From: Phytohabitans houttuyneae
GTDB taxonomy: Bacteria; Actinomycetota; Actinomycetes; Mycobacteriales; Micromonosporaceae
Length of the DNA: 64,000 bases
Reading direction: 5' to 3'
Assembly: GCF_011764425.1 (NCBI RefSeq)
Contig: NZ_BLPF01000002.1
Span: 2,232,997 to 2,296,996, forward strand
In this document: one piece after another, positions 1-9,594 of the stretch
How the letters are laid out: every line of letters starts with the position of its first letter
Numbering within the stretch: the first letter of the stretch is position 1
Position numbers and translations under genes: made by a program
The notes under the pieces: generated by a model
What the model was told of the DNA's origin: nothing
Databases searched by the model: none
Seen by the model: the letters and a program-made list of their open reading frames with translations, nothing else

Positions 1-7
1 CGCGGCC

Positions 8-367
8 GTGCCACGCACCACGACCCACGCGTCCACCGGGGCCGCGGCGCCCGACGGCGGCGAGGAGGAGGCGCGGCGCCCACCGGACCTGCGCGTGGAC
101 TCGGACCGCCGGGTGCTGCGGTGGCTGGACCGCGAGGTCGAGCTGACCCGGCTGGAGCACGACTTCCTGCACCGGCTGCTCGACGCGCCGGGGCAGGTCT
201 TCACGTACGAGCGCCTGCACCTGGAGGTCTGGGGCAACCAGCACCTGGGCCGCGGTTCGGACATCCACTCCGTGGTCCGCCGGATCCGCCGCAAGCTCGC
301 GAAGGTGGAGGCCGCCGCGACCATCCACTCCGTGCGCGGCGTCGGGTTCCGGCTCAGCGCGGCCTGA
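8..367 (+). CDS. OmpR/PhoB-type winged-helix DNA-binding protein (possibly 5' partial)
   Basis: The 119-residue product is almost entirely a Trans_reg_C winged-helix domain. Residues about 27-117 hold the features: an RVLRWLDREVELTRLEHDFL strand/helix start, the LHLEVWG turn, the recognition-helix region SDIHSVVRRIRRKL, and the wing ending in HSVRGVGFRL. The N-terminal 25 residues are low-complexity and charged. No receiver domain precedes it from the GTG used here. The frame may continue upstream of the window, so it could be the C-terminal end of a response regulator or a stand-alone regulator. It ends just before a shared terminator with the convergent protease gene. The domain call is solid; completeness and targets are unknown. 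Confidence 0.75.
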   Translation: MPRTTTHASTGAAAPDGGEEEARRPPDLRVDSDRRVLRWLDREVELTRLEHDFLHRLLDAPGQVFTYERLHLEVWGNQHLGRGSDIHSVVRRIRRKLAKVEAAATIHSVRGVGFRLSAA

Positions 368-376
368 CAAAGGCGA

Positions 377-408
377 CGGCCCCGCCCGGCGGCAGCCGAG
401 CGGGGCCG
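377..408. terminator. Bidirectional hairpin terminator
   Basis: A perfect 9-bp stem, CGGCCCCGC (377-385) with GCGGGGCCG (400-408), encloses a 14-nt loop. It lies between the convergent winged-helix gene (stop at 367) and the S8 protease gene (stop at 427). There is no T-tract on the plus strand, as is usual in high-GC actinobacteria. It probably serves both genes. Confidence 0.65.
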
Positions 409-426
409 AAACCATCTAGCGGGTGG

Positions 427-3400
427 TCAGCACTTGATGGGGGAGAGGGTGAAGTCCTCCACCGTCGGCGTGCTGGTGTTGACCCTCGTCTGGCGCGTCT
501 GCGGCTTCCAGCCGTCCTTCGCGACGATCAACGAGAGCGGGTTGTTGCGCCGGTCGAGCCAGTAGGCGTACCTGCCCTGCGCGTCCGTGCTGAACGTCCA
601 GGACATCGCCCACGAGTCCACCTGCACGACCGCACCCGAGATCGGCGCGGTCACCCCGTCGCAGCCCTTGCCGGTGACGGTACCCAGCAGCTTGCCCCAG
701 GTCGTCGGCGGCTGCACCTCGAAGGTCAGGGCGACCGGCGCCACGCTGTACGGCGTGTTCTCGCCGATGGCGACCGCACCCTTGTACGTGCCCGGCTGGT
801 CGACGTTCGCCGTCATCACGACGGTGACCGTGACGCTCTGTCCGGGCGCCAGCGTGGCCTCGGTCTTGTCGATCGAGAACCAGCTGACGTCGGCGGCACC
901 CGTGGCGCACTCCTCGAACCCGGGCAGCGCCTCGCTGTCCGGTGTGGAGTTGAACTGGCCCGAGGAACCACCGATCTTGTAGAAGCCGCACGCCGCGCCG
1001 CCGCGGTACCGGGCGGTGTTGGCGTTCGGCAGGGCCGACCAGGCGCTGGTGGCCGGGTCGTAGGCGAAGCCGGCGTTGGTGATGGCGCCGCCCTGCACGC
1101 CGCCGACGACCAGCAGCTTGCCGTTGGCCACCGCGTACGAGCTGGCCCAGCTGTCGGCCGGCGCGTCCGCGATCGGCGTCCAGCTGCCCGCACCCGGGTC
1201 GAAGGCGTAGCTGGCCTTCTGGGCCACCGTGCCGTCGTTGCCGCCGGTGCAGTAGAGGACACCCTCGACCCCGCCGCACGAGGCGAACGCGACCGACTTC
1301 GGGTACGCGGCCAGCGTCTGCCACGCGTCGGCCACCGGGTCGTACCGCGTCACGGTGTTGGACATCGGCGTGCAGCCGGAGGTGGTGCAGCCACCCACGG
1401 AGTACAGCTTGCCGTCCACGACCGCCTGTCCGGCCGCCGAGCGCGGCGCCGGGTTGGCGGCCTTCTGCGTCCACGCGTTCGCCGCCGGGTCGTACGACCA
1501 GGTCGCCGCGTCCGGTCCCGCGGACGCCCAGCCGCCGGTGGCGATGATCTTCCCGTCGACCACGCCCACGGCCATGCCGTTGCGCGCGGCCGGCAGGTCC
1601 GCGATCGCCGACCAGGTCTGCGCGACCGGGTCGTAGACGAAGTTCTTCGCCGTGGAGGCCGAGCCGGTGCCGCCGCCGATCGAGTACACCTTGCCGTCGA
1701 GGCTGACCACCCGGTTGTCCATCACGTTCGCCGGGTAGTCGGTGATGTCGGTCCACGGCGCGGCCTGCGGGCCGGTCGCCGCGGCACCCGTCGCGTTGGC
1801 ACCCATCGAGGCGTGCGCGGCGAACGAGGTCGGCACGGTGAGCCGCTGCGCGGGCGCGCCCGCCGCGGCGAGGATCTGGTCCCGGGTCATCCGCGAGCCG
1901 TCGGCGCGCAGGAGCTCGAAACCGGCGTCCCGCTCACCGAACGTCACGTCGACGGGCGCCCCGCCGGTGTTGGTCACCGTGAACGTCTTGGTGACCTTGC
2001 CGCTGGGCATCCGCGCCTTGCCGGTCAGCGAGCCCGGCTGGACGGTCAGCTTGCCGGCCGCGAGCTGGAAGCTGGTCGAGGTGACCCAGTCCGCCTCGAC
2101 GTCCACGTCCTTGGTCTGGCTGACGTAGCTGCCGCCCTTGGCCGTGAACGGGTGCGTCCCGGTCAGCGAGGAGAACAGCCAGAAGAAGCCGTCCGGCAGG
2201 CCGGTGTCGTCCGGCGTCGCCGTGGTGACGGCCGACTCGGACGGCCGGTCGTCGCTGGTGACGGTGGCGCCGTTGACGTACCCGTTGTCGTTCGCGTCGC
2301 GCACGTGACCGACGACGAGGCCGCCGTTGGTCGGCACGCAGGTGACCTGGCTGCCGATCAGGACGTTGTCGACCTCCCACCACCACTCGAACGAGGCGTC
2401 GTAGTAGTGGAACCGGACCTGTACCCGCGACTGGCCGGCGGCCTGCGGGATCGGGATCTCGGTGACCCTCGGCCCGCGCACGTTGGCCGCCTGCCGGAGC
2501 AGGTTCGTCCAGGTGGCGCCGCCGTCGAGGCTGAGGTCCACGTCCGCCCGGTCGCTGCCGAGCCAGCGGAAGTCCTGGTTGAAACGGACCACCGGCGTCG
2601 TGACCGAGGTCAGGTCGACGACCGGGCTGACCAGCGAGGTGTCCTGCCGCCCGCCGGTGCCGTAGTCGTCACTGTCGATCATGGCGAAGCCGCCGGTACC
2701 GCCGGTCAGGTTGCCTCGCGCGCCGTCGTCCGTGAACTTCCAGACCTGGCCCGTCCCGGCGTGGTCGACGACCGTCCAGCCGGCCGGCGTCGTGGTGCCG
2801 TCGAAGGTCTCGTACTCGCCGTCCGAGCCGTACTCGTAGCCCGGCGCGGTCGAGCAGGAGGCGAGGGTCACCGGCAGGGAGACGTTCTCGACGACGTTCC
2901 GGGTGCCGACCACGACCTCCTTGGTGACGGTCTGGTAGCCCGGGTACTGCGGGAAGAACGTCAGCGTGTACGTCCCGCCCGCCGGCAGCGTGAGGCTGTA
3001 GCGGCCGTTCGTCGGGTTGGTGTAGTCGGCGGCGCCCGAGGGCCCGGCGACGCTCACCTTCGCGTACAGCGGCCAGCCGTGGCCCGAGCCGTCGGTGACC
3101 GCACCGCTCACCGTGACCCTCGGCAGCGGGTCGAGCGCGACGTTCACGGTCGTCGTCGCGCCGGTGGTGACCGTGGCGGAGACGGTCTCGGTCTGGTACC
3201 CGAACTCGCTCACCGCGACCTGGTAGTCGCCGCTGGGTACCGTCGTGGAGAACTTCCCGTCGGCGCCGGTGGTGACCTCGCGGTCGGCGGCGCCGCTGAG
3301 CGTGACCGTCGCGCCGGCGATCGGGCTGCCCGTGGCCGCGTCCGTCACGGTGCCGGCCAGCGTGCCGGTCTCGCCGATCGGGGCGGCGTTGAGCAGCGCG

Positions 3401-4821
3401 AGCGCGTCGAGCCGGCCTTCGCCGAACACGTTGTTGTCGTCCGCCGTACCGCCGCACTGGGCGTCGAGCTTGTCCACGGCGGTGTCGTTCAGCAGCTGGC
3501 GCGTCGCCGTGATCTGGCCGACCAGGCTCGGCGCGGCGGACCAGAGCAGCGCGATGGCGCCGGCGAGGTGCGGCGCGGCCATCGACGTGCCGCTGATGCT
3601 CCCGTACGTGTTGTTCGGCAGGCTCGAGCGCACGGCCACGCCGGGGGCGGAGATGTTCGGCTTGATCTCGCCGTCCTGCCCGGCACCGCGGCTGGAGAAG
3701 CCGGCGATGTTGTTGTTCACGTCGTACGCGCCGACGGAGTAGTTGACGATGCGGCTGCCGGGGGAGCCGGAGGTCTCGCAGTCGTCACCCTCGTTGCCGT
3801 TGGACCAGGTGCCGAAGATGCCGGAGGCCTCCCACGCCAGCGTGACGTCCTCCATGAACGGGTCGTTGGAGGGCAGCTCCGAGCCCCAGGAGTTGTTGAT
3901 GATGTTCGGCCGCTTGCTCGCGTCGGGGTTCTGACCGGCCGAGTCGCGCGGCTGCAGCATCCACTGCCCCGAGGTGATCAGCGCGTTGTCGGTGGGGCAG
4001 CAGCCGTTCGCCGCGATCCACTTCACCTCGGGCGCGACGCCGACCTGGTTGGCGCCGTCGAGGCCGGCCATCGTGCCCATGGTGTGCGTGCCGTGGCCGT
4101 TGTTGTCGCACGGCGTGGCGCAGGTGCCGGCGGCGTTGAACCAGTTGTAGTTGTGGTTGAACGTGCCGTCGCCGTTGTTGCCGCGGTAGGAGCCCACCAG
4201 GGCCGGGTGGCTGAACTGCACACCCGTGTCGATGTTGGCGATGGTGATGCCGGCGCCCTTCACGCCGTACTGCGCCCACACGTCGTCGGCGTTGATGTTC
4301 GCGATACCCCACTCGACCGCGTTGATCGTCTTCTGGTCGGTTTCCTTCGTGATCTTGGGTACCGAGTACGTCATCGGGGCGTAGAGGCCCTCGACCTCGC
4401 CGCGGGCCGCGATGTCCTGCGCCATGCTCTGCGAGGCGCTGCTGACCTTGATCGCGTTGGTCGCCCAGAACGCCTGGTATTTCACGCCGGCCGCGTCGAG
4501 GTCGGCCCGTACCTTCGCCTGGCTCTCGTCCGCGGTCTCCTGCAGGGCGGTCGCGACCGCTGTGCCACGCTCGTTCCAGTCCTTGATGGCGCTGGCCTTG
4601 CTCAGGTCCGCCTTGGGGGCGAAGCGGATCCAGAAGTCAGACTCGCTCTTGGCCTGGAACCGCTTGGCCAGCTCCGGCCGGATCTTGTCGGCGGCCGAGC
4701 CCCCGGGTGCGGCCTGCGCCGCCGAGCCGGTCGCGGCCACGCTCGTCGCGACGACCACCAGTGCCGCGCCGGCCGCCAGCAGTGACCTGGCCAGGCGTAG
4801 TCGGCGTGTCGGTCTCAACAT
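427..4821 (-). CDS. Secreted S8 (subtilisin-like) serine protease with carboxypeptidase-regulatory-like and Kelch domains
   Basis: This is a 1464-residue exported protease. A Sec signal (about 1-38, RR-rich then a Leu/Ala/Val core, AQA end) leads to a propeptide-like region. The S8 domain follows with Asp198 (ANIDTG), His243 (NGHGTH), oxyanion Asn in NNSWG (about 310) and Ser413 (GTSMAAP). Further on are CarboxypepD_reg-like beta domains (about 500-680), a possible jelly-roll module, at least four Kelch-type units (VYSIGG, IIATGG, LYSVGG, LYCTGG) and a final CarboxypepD_reg-like domain. The ATG at 4821 is preferred over an upstream GTG-type extension because GGGGAGG lies 8 nt before it and it opens the signal peptide. 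It probably digests extracellular protein; the Kelch propeller may bind substrate or wall. Monocistronic. Confidence 0.9.
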   Translation of the reverse strand: MLRPTRRLRLARSLLAAGAALVVVATSVAATGSAAQAAPGGSAADKIRPELAKRFQAKSESDFWIRFAPKADLSKASAIKDWNERGTAVATALQETADESQAKVRADLDAAGVKYQAFWATNAIKVSSASQSMAQDIAARGEVEGLYAPMTYSVPKITKETDQKTINAVEWGIANINADDVWAQYGVKGAGITIANIDTGVQFSHPALVGSYRGNNGDGTFNHNYNWFNAAGTCATPCDNNGHGTHTMGTMAGLDGANQVGVAPEVKWIAANGCCPTDNALITSGQWMLQPRDSAGQNPDASKRPNIINNSWGSELPSNDPFMEDVTLAWEASGIFGTWSNGNEGDDCETSGSPGSRIVNYSVGAYDVNNNIAGFSSRGAGQDGEIKPNISAPGVAVRSSLPNNTYGSISGTSMAAPHLAGAIALLWSAAPSLVGQITATRQLLNDTAVDKLDAQCGGTADDNNVFGEGRLDALALLNAAPIGETGTLAGTVTDAATGSPIAGATVTLSGAADREVTTGADGKFSTTVPSGDYQVAVSEFGYQTETVSATVTTGATTTVNVALDPLPRVTVSGAVTDGSGHGWPLYAKVSVAGPSGAADYTNPTNGRYSLTLPAGGTYTLTFFPQYPGYQTVTKEVVVGTRNVVENVSLPVTLASCSTAPGYEYGSDGEYETFDGTTTPAGWTVVDHAGTGQVWKFTDDGARGNLTGGTGGFAMIDSDDYGTGGRQDTSLVSPVVDLTSVTTPVVRFNQDFRWLGSDRADVDLSLDGGATWTNLLRQAANVRGPRVTEIPIPQAAGQSRVQVRFHYYDASFEWWWEVDNVLIGSQVTCVPTNGGLVVGHVRDANDNGYVNGATVTSDDRPSESAVTTATPDDTGLPDGFFWLFSSLTGTHPFTAKGGSYVSQTKDVDVEADWVTSTSFQLAAGKLTVQPGSLTGKARMPSGKVTKTFTVTNTGGAPVDVTFGERDAGFELLRADGSRMTRDQILAAAGAPAQRLTVPTSFAAHASMGANATGAAATGPQAAPWTDITDYPANVMDNRVVSLDGKVYSIGGGTGSASTAKNFVYDPVAQTWSAIADLPAARNGMAVGVVDGKIIATGGWASAGPDAATWSYDPAANAWTQKAANPAPRSAAGQAVVDGKLYSVGGCTTSGCTPMSNTVTRYDPVADAWQTLAAYPKSVAFASCGGVEGVLYCTGGNDGTVAQKASYAFDPGAGSWTPIADAPADSWASSYAVANGKLLVVGGVQGGAITNAGFAYDPATSAWSALPNANTARYRGGAACGFYKIGGSSGQFNSTPDSEALPGFEECATGAADVSWFSIDKTEATLAPGQSVTVTVVMTANVDQPGTYKGAVAIGENTPYSVAPVALTFEVQPPTTWGKLLGTVTGKGCDGVTAPISGAVVQVDSWAMSWTFSTDAQGRYAYWLDRRNNPLSLIVAKDGWKPQTRQTRVNTSTPTVEDFTLSPIKC

Positions 4822-5293
4822 CGATGTTGCCTCCCCTAGTGAAGGGCCGTCGCGCGGATCACGCCGGTGGGCCCGGTTGGACACTAAAGATCACGCAAGA
4901 GATCGATCAAGGACGCTACGTCAGCAACCTGTCACCAAAACGTGAGCAGGCCCGCAAGCCCGTCCGATTCGCCTTGCTAGGGGTGGCGTGACGTGCATAT
5001 GATCCAAACGTTCAGATCAGTTGATGTTCGTACCAGCTACCGATGCTCGCATCAAGAGCTGGGCGCGACGACTCCGCCGCCGCGGTGGGGACCCGATGGC
5101 AAGGGTTCGGCAGCCTGTCCCGGCGCGTCGAGTGTCCTCGCGCGTCATCGGTCGTCGGCGTGTGGCACCGCTCGACGAACGCCCGGTCACCCTTGACCGG
5201 CCGTTTCGCGTCGTGCTCCGAAGTCGGCGATTCGAGCTTGTGGCGCTGTCCGGTCGGGGTGGCTCATGTCCACTCCCATCAGGAGGCGTCTCC
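4822..5293. other. Gene-free divergent intergenic region
   Basis: These 472 bases separate the leftward protease gene from the rightward sugar-isomerase gene. I see no convincing coding region; open frames here lack ribosome sites and homology. On the minus strand TTGATC is followed after 17 nt by TTAGTG (about 4870-4900), a weak promoter candidate for the protease. The right end holds AGGAGG at 5281-5286, the ribosome site of the next gene. Nothing else is recognisable. Confidence 0.4.
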
Positions 5294-6253
5294 ATGTGCA
5301 CTTCCCACGACCACCTCGGCGCAGAACCCGCCCCCGACGTCCCCGCGCTCAGCCGCCGGGGCGTGCTGAAGGCGGCGACCGCCGCCACGGTCGGCGCGGC
5401 CGGGGTCCTGGCCGTCGCCGGGCCCGCCGAGGCCGCGGGCGGCAAGCACGGCGGATCCCGCCGGGTGCCGCTCGACCACATCAGCGTCCAGCTCTACACG
5501 CTGCGCGACCAGCTCGCGATCGACCTCGACGGCACGCTCGCCGCGCTGCGGCGGATCGGGTACACGCGGGTCGAGCACGCCGGCTTCGTCGGCCGCACCG
5601 CCGCGCAGTTCAAGGCCGCCCTCGACCGGGCCGGGCTGCGCGCGACCTCCGGCCACTCCGGCATACCGCAGCCGTTCGACGCGGCGGCGTGGCAGGCCAC
5701 CCTGGACGACGCCCGCACGGTCGGCCAGCGGTACATCGTGCACCCGTTCTTCGGCGTGGACGCCAACGGGCCGATCCGCAGCTCGGCCGTCTACAAGGCG
5801 TTCGCCCGCGACCTCAACCGGGCCGGTGCGATGGCGCGGCGGGCCGGCCTGAAGTTCGGCTACCACAACCACCACTTCGAGTTCTTCCGCCAGGACGGCG
5901 GCTCCCGCACCGGCTTCGAGGTGCTCGCCGACGAGACCGACCCCGACCTGGTGCACCTCGAGCTGGACCTGTTCTGGGTGACCCGCGGCGCGCACGACCC
6001 GGTCGACGTCATCCAGCAAAACCGCGGCCGCATCCGCCAGTTCCACGTCAAGGACATGAACGCGGACGGCAGCTTCGAGGACGCCGGCAAGGGCCTCATC
6101 GACTTCGCCCGCATCTTCCGGTACGGCCGGGAGGCCGGCATCGACGAGTTCATCGTCGAACGCGACGACGCCGGCACCCCGCCCCGCGCTCCGGCGGACG
6201 CCATCAGCACCGCCGAGGTCGGCTACGACTATCTGGCCGCCCTTCGGTTCTGA
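5294..6253 (+). CDS. Tat-exported sugar phosphate isomerase/epimerase-like TIM-barrel protein
   Basis: The 319-residue product belongs to the AP-endonuclease-2-like TIM-barrel family (IolE/xylose-isomerase type). The N-terminus carries a twin-arginine signal, SRRGVLKAATAATVG, ending near AEAAG. The barrel begins at HISVQLYTLRDQL. Likely metal-binding and catalytic segments are RVEHAGF, GYHNHHFEF, HLELDLFWV, QFHVKDM and the EFIVERDD end. The ATG at 5294 sits 7 nt after a perfect AGGAGG and directly precedes the signal; longer upstream starts are not needed. The stop lies 9 nt before the sugar dehydrogenase gene, so the two are an operon acting on an extracytoplasmic sugar or polyol. The substrate cannot be read from sequence. 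Confidence 0.85.
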   Translation: MCTSHDHLGAEPAPDVPALSRRGVLKAATAATVGAAGVLAVAGPAEAAGGKHGGSRRVPLDHISVQLYTLRDQLAIDLDGTLAALRRIGYTRVEHAGFVGRTAAQFKAALDRAGLRATSGHSGIPQPFDAAAWQATLDDARTVGQRYIVHPFFGVDANGPIRSSAVYKAFARDLNRAGAMARRAGLKFGYHNHHFEFFRQDGGSRTGFEVLADETDPDLVHLELDLFWVTRGAHDPVDVIQQNRGRIRQFHVKDMNADGSFEDAGKGLIDFARIFRYGREAGIDEFIVERDDAGTPPRAPADAISTAEVGYDYLAALRF

Positions 6254-6262
6254 GGTGATGAC

Positions 6263-8345
6263 ATGAGATCGCTGGCGATCGTGGCCGGGACGGCGCTCGT
6301 CGCCGCCGCCGTGGCGACCCCCGCGGCGGCCGGCGGTGCTCCGCCCCCGCCCGACAGCGGCTTCCAGAAGGTCACGCTCAACGACTTCCCGGGCGAGCCG
6401 ATCAGCCTCGCCGTGCTGCCCGACAACCGGGTCCTGCACACCGCGCGGGCCGGCGAGGTCCGCATCCACGACCCGAAGACCGGCCTGAACGTGCTCGCCG
6501 CGGACGTGCCCGTGTACGAGCACGACGAGGAAGGGCTGCAGGGCATCGCGCTCGACCCCGACTTCGCGCGCAACAAGTGGGTGTACCTGTACTACTCGCC
6601 GCCGCTGGACACACCCGTCGACGACCCGGCCACACCGGACGTCAACGAGGGCGACGCGCCGTTCGAGGGCACCGCGGCGGACTGGGCGCCGTTCAAGGGC
6701 GCGCTGCGGCTGTCCCGCTTCAAGCTGTCCGGCAACACGCTGCGGCTGGACACCGAGCAGCGCATCATCGACGTACCCGTGGACCGGGGCATCTGCTGCC
6801 ACGTCGGCGGCCAGATCGGCTTCGACGGCAGGGGAAACCTGTACCTGTCCACAGGGACGACACTAACCCCTTCGAGTCCGACGGGTACGCGCCGATCGAC
6901 GAACGGCCGGGCCGCAACCCGGCGTTCGACGCGCAGCGCACCTCCGCCAACACCAACGACCTGCGCGGCAAGCTGCTGCGCATCCGGGTCAAGCAGTCCG
7001 GCGGGTACACCATCCCGTCCGGCAACCTCTTCCGGCCGGGTATCCCGAAGACCCGCCCGGAGATCTACGCGATGGGCCTGCGAAACCCGTTCCGCTTCGA
7101 CGTGGACCCCAGGACCAACCGGGTGTACATGGCGGACTACTCGCCGGACGCGGGCGATCCCGACCCCGCGCGCGGCCCGGCCGGCCACGGGCGCTGGATG
7201 GTCATCGACCGGCCGGCCAACTACGGGTGGCCGTACTGCGCCACCCCCGACCTGCCCTATGTGGACTACGACTTCGCCACCGGGCGGTCAGGCGCGCCGT
7301 TCGACTGCGATCGCCCCGTCAACGAGTCGCCGCACAACACCGGCCTCACCCGCCTGCCACCGGTCGCCGAGCCCGAGGTCGCGTACTCCTACGACGCGTC
7401 CGCCGAGTTTCCCGAGCTGGGCGAGGGCGGCATCGGACCGATGGCCGGCCCGGCGTACGACTACTCCGCGCACAACCGCTCGCGCGTCAAGTGGCCGGAG
7501 TACTACGAGGGCAAGCCGCTGTTCTACGAGTGGACCCGCGACTACGTCAAGGCGTTCACATTGGACCGTCGCGGCGAGGTGAGCCGGATCGAGCCGGTAC
7601 TGCCGTCGTTCGTCTTCGACAACCCGATGGACATGGAGTTCGGCCCGGACGGCGCGCTCTACGTCCTGGAGTACGGCGACGGCTTCTTCTCCGAGAACCC
7701 GGACGCCCAGCTCGCCCGGATCGACTTCGTGCGCGGCAACCGCACGCCGATCCCGAAGGTCAGCGCCACCCCGCTGGCCGGGCTCGCCCCGCTGACGGTC
7801 ACGTTCTCCAGCGCGGGCACCACCGACCCGGACGGCGACCCCCTGCGGTACGCGTGGGACTTCGACGCGAACGGCACCGTGGACTCCACCGCGCCGAACC
7901 CCACGTACACGTACCCGGAGAACGGCTCGTACCGCCCGACGCTGAAGGTCACCGACAGCACCGGCCGCTCGGCCTCGGCGGAGCTGCCGTTCGTGGTGGG
8001 CCCGATCGCGCCGGTCGTCACGTTCGCCTCGCCGGTGGAGGGGCAGCCGTTCGAGTTCGGGCAGACCGTCGCGTTCGAGGTCAGCGTCCTCGACGACGAG
8101 CCGATCGACTGCTCGCGCGTCGTCGTGCGGTACATCCTCGGCCACGACGAGCACGGCCACCCCATCACCACGGCGACGGGGTGCTCGGGGACCATCACGA
8201 CCACCATCCCCGGCCACGGGAGGGCGACAACCTGTTCGCGGTGTTCATCGCCGAGTACACCGACGCCCCGAGCGACCCCGGCACGCCCGCCCAGACGGGC
8301 ACCGCCGAGGTCATCCTCTACCCGGCCGCGGCCACGGCCGGATAG
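6263..8345 (+). pseudogene. Secreted PQQ-dependent sugar dehydrogenase (GSDH) with PKD domain; two apparent frameshifts
   Basis: Read across three frames this encodes about 694 residues: a Sec signal, a glucose/sorbosone dehydrogenase beta-propeller (LPDNRVLHTARAGEVRI, GLQGIALDPDF, YAMGLRNPFRFDVDP, ALYVLEYGDG), a PKD domain (DPDGDPLRYAWDFDANG) and a C-terminal beta domain. The frame breaks at the GGG run 6854-6856, where LYLSTG should continue DDTNPF, and again at the GGG run 8218-8220, where IPGHG should continue EGDNLFAVF. One added G at each site restores the full family sequence and length. Domains are otherwise undamaged, which suggests read errors rather than decay. The start ATG follows GAGGTGA overlapping the upstream isomerase stop. 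The family oxidises sugars in the periplasm or cell exterior using PQQ. Confidence 0.8.
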
Positions 8346-8361
8346 CGCGGGTCACCTGGGT

Positions 8362-8389
8362 GCTGGCCGGGCCTTTCGGCCCGGCCAGC
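8362..8389 (+). terminator. Strong hairpin terminator
   Basis: A perfect 11-bp stem (GCTGGCCGGGC at 8362-8372 with GCCCGGCCAGC at 8379-8389) closes a 6-nt CTTTCG loop. It starts 16 nt after the sugar dehydrogenase stop, so it most likely ends that operon before lexA. Confidence 0.75.
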
Positions 8390-8443
8390 CGCCCATCGGC
8401 GTGCCTGGTCGCATGTGGCGCGACGTTGGGCCAAGATCTGGGC

Positions 8444-9088
8444 GTGGTACTGGCAGAAGATCTCGACACCTCCACGCTGACCGAGCGGCAGCGCGGCATC
8501 CTCACCGCCATCCGGGACTGGGTGGTCCGGCACGGCTACGCGCCCTCGACCCGCGAGATCGGCGACGCGGTCGGCCTGTCGTCGACGTCGTCGGTCAGCC
8601 GCCACCTGCAGGCGCTGGAGGATCTGGGGTTCCTGCGCCGCGGCCGGGCGGTCACCCGCCCGATGGACGTGCGCCTCTTCCTCGGCGTCGAGTCCGGCGA
8701 ACGGCGCGACTCGCCGACCGTCGGGGTGCCGATCGTCGGCTCGATCGCTGCCGGCACGCCGATCCTCGCCGAGGAGGCGCCGGAGGAGACGCTCACGCTG
8801 CCGCGCGACCTGGTCGGCCGGGGCACCCTCTTCTGCCTGCGGGTCCGCGGCGACTCGATGGTCGACGCCGCCATCTGCGACGGAGACATCGTCGTGGTCC
8901 GGCAGCAGAACGAGGCGTACAACGGCGACATCGTCGCCGCGATGATCGACGACGAGGCCACCGTCAAGGTGTACAGCCGCCGCGGCGGCCACGTCCTGCT
9001 CGAACCCCGCAACCCCGCCTACGACGTCATCGACGGCGACCGCGCCGTCATCCTCGGCAAGGTCGTCTCCGTCCTCCGCCAGGTCTAG
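8444..9088 (+). CDS. lexA: LexA-family SOS repressor / S24 autopeptidase
   Basis: The 214-residue product has the LexA layout. An N-terminal winged helix (about 11-70, [15 protein letters not shown] and [18 protein letters not shown]) is joined by a short linker to an S24 peptidase domain. The cleavage dyad Ala103-Gly104 (SIAAGTP), Ser138 (GDSMVDA) and Lys175 (ATVKVY) keep the same spacing as E. coli LexA (35 and 37 residues). A GTG at 8444 is taken as start because the HTH begins right after it; the open frame upstream overlaps the terminator. No actinobacterial SOS box (CGAAC-N4-GTTCG) is visible just upstream, so autoregulation is unproven and this may be a LexA paralogue. Confidence 0.88.
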   Translation: MVLAEDLDTSTLTERQRGILTAIRDWVVRHGYAPSTREIGDAVGLSSTSSVSRHLQALEDLGFLRRGRAVTRPMDVRLFLGVESGERRDSPTVGVPIVGSIAAGTPILAEEAPEETLTLPRDLVGRGTLFCLRVRGDSMVDAAICDGDIVVVRQQNEAYNGDIVAAMIDDEATVKVYSRRGGHVLLEPRNPAYDVIDGDRAVILGKVVSVLRQV

Positions 9089-9202
9089 CGAACTCCTCGT
9101 CCCGCTCGGTCGGGGCCGCCGTGACGCCGATCAAGGGGTCTCTGCGGCCTGGAGTAGGACCAACCCGAACCAGATGCGAGCTACCGCGATCCCCGTCGTG
9201 GT

Positions 9203-9281
9203 CCGGACCGTTGCTCCCGCGGCCTCACCCTCCGCGTCCGGTTCAGCTCACCCCGCTCCCGCAGATCGTGGCAGGTTGGCG
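9203..9281 (+). repeat. Degenerate intergenic repeat, copy A
   Basis: This copy ends in AGATCGTGGCAGGTTGGCG (9263-9281), 19 nt that differ from copy C at only two positions. The preceding 60 bases (CCCGCGGCCTCACCCTCCG near 9210, then CTCCCGC) resemble the leaders of copies B and C. Divergence is higher than between B and C. Confidence 0.5.
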
Positions 9282-9310
9282 TCCTCGACGTGCGGAGTTT
9301 CGTCGCTACG

Positions 9311-9389
9311 CCCGCGGGTTGCCGCCGCACGTTCCATGGTCGCCCGGCTCAACCAGGAGCCCGCTGCGGCAGATCTTGGTGAGTTAGCG
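9311..9389 (+). repeat. Intergenic repeat, copy B
   Basis: This is a 79-bp unit: a 60-bp leader starting CCCGCGGGTTGCCGCCGC and containing TGGTCGCCCGGCTC, then the 19-bp motif AGATCTTGGTGAGTTAGCG (9371-9389). Leader length and much of its sequence match copy C. Function is unknown. Confidence 0.65.
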
Positions 9390-9485
9390 TCGATCGACTT
9401 TCGGAATTTCGTCGTCTGGATCCTTTCGCGGTCAGGGTGAGCCTTCTTGGAGTCCGACGCCGATTTGATGTGAGCTGCCGCTGTG

Positions 9486-9594
9486 CCCGCGGTTGCCGCC
9501 TCACCCTCTGTGGTCGCCCGGCTCGACCCAAGAGCCTGCTCCGGCAGATCTTGGCAAGTTGGCGTCGAAATAACGCGCTAACTCACCAAGATCT
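9486..9594 (+). repeat. Intergenic repeat, copy C, with inverted motif forming a hairpin
   Basis: A 60-bp leader (CCCGCGGTTGCCGCCTC, TGGTCGCCCGGCTC) is followed by AGATCTTGGCAAGTTGGCG (9546-9564). After an 11-nt spacer comes CGCTAACTCACCAAGATCT (9576-9594), which is the reverse complement of the copy-B motif. The two arms can form a 19-bp hairpin with three mismatches, all of the G-U/A-C transition type. It resembles a REP/MITE-like element rather than a terminator, since no gene ends nearby. Confidence 0.65.

Noticed and set aside
121-4785. A long plus-strand open frame opposite the S8 protease gene
   Set aside because: It is an antisense artefact of high-GC codon bias: it lacks any family feature and the protease strand has a signal peptide, a catalytic triad and a ribosome site.
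6854-8220. Programmed frameshifting in the sugar dehydrogenase
   Set aside because: There are two sites, both single-G losses, with no slippery heptamer or downstream structure, and the same pattern recurs in unrelated genes.
8346-8443. An SOS box upstream of lexA
   Set aside because: No CGAAC-N4-GTTCG or close variant is present in the upstream 100 bases.
9203-9594. A possible CRISPR array
   Set aside because: The repeats are degenerate, unequally spaced, partly inverted and have no conserved spacer length or cas genes.
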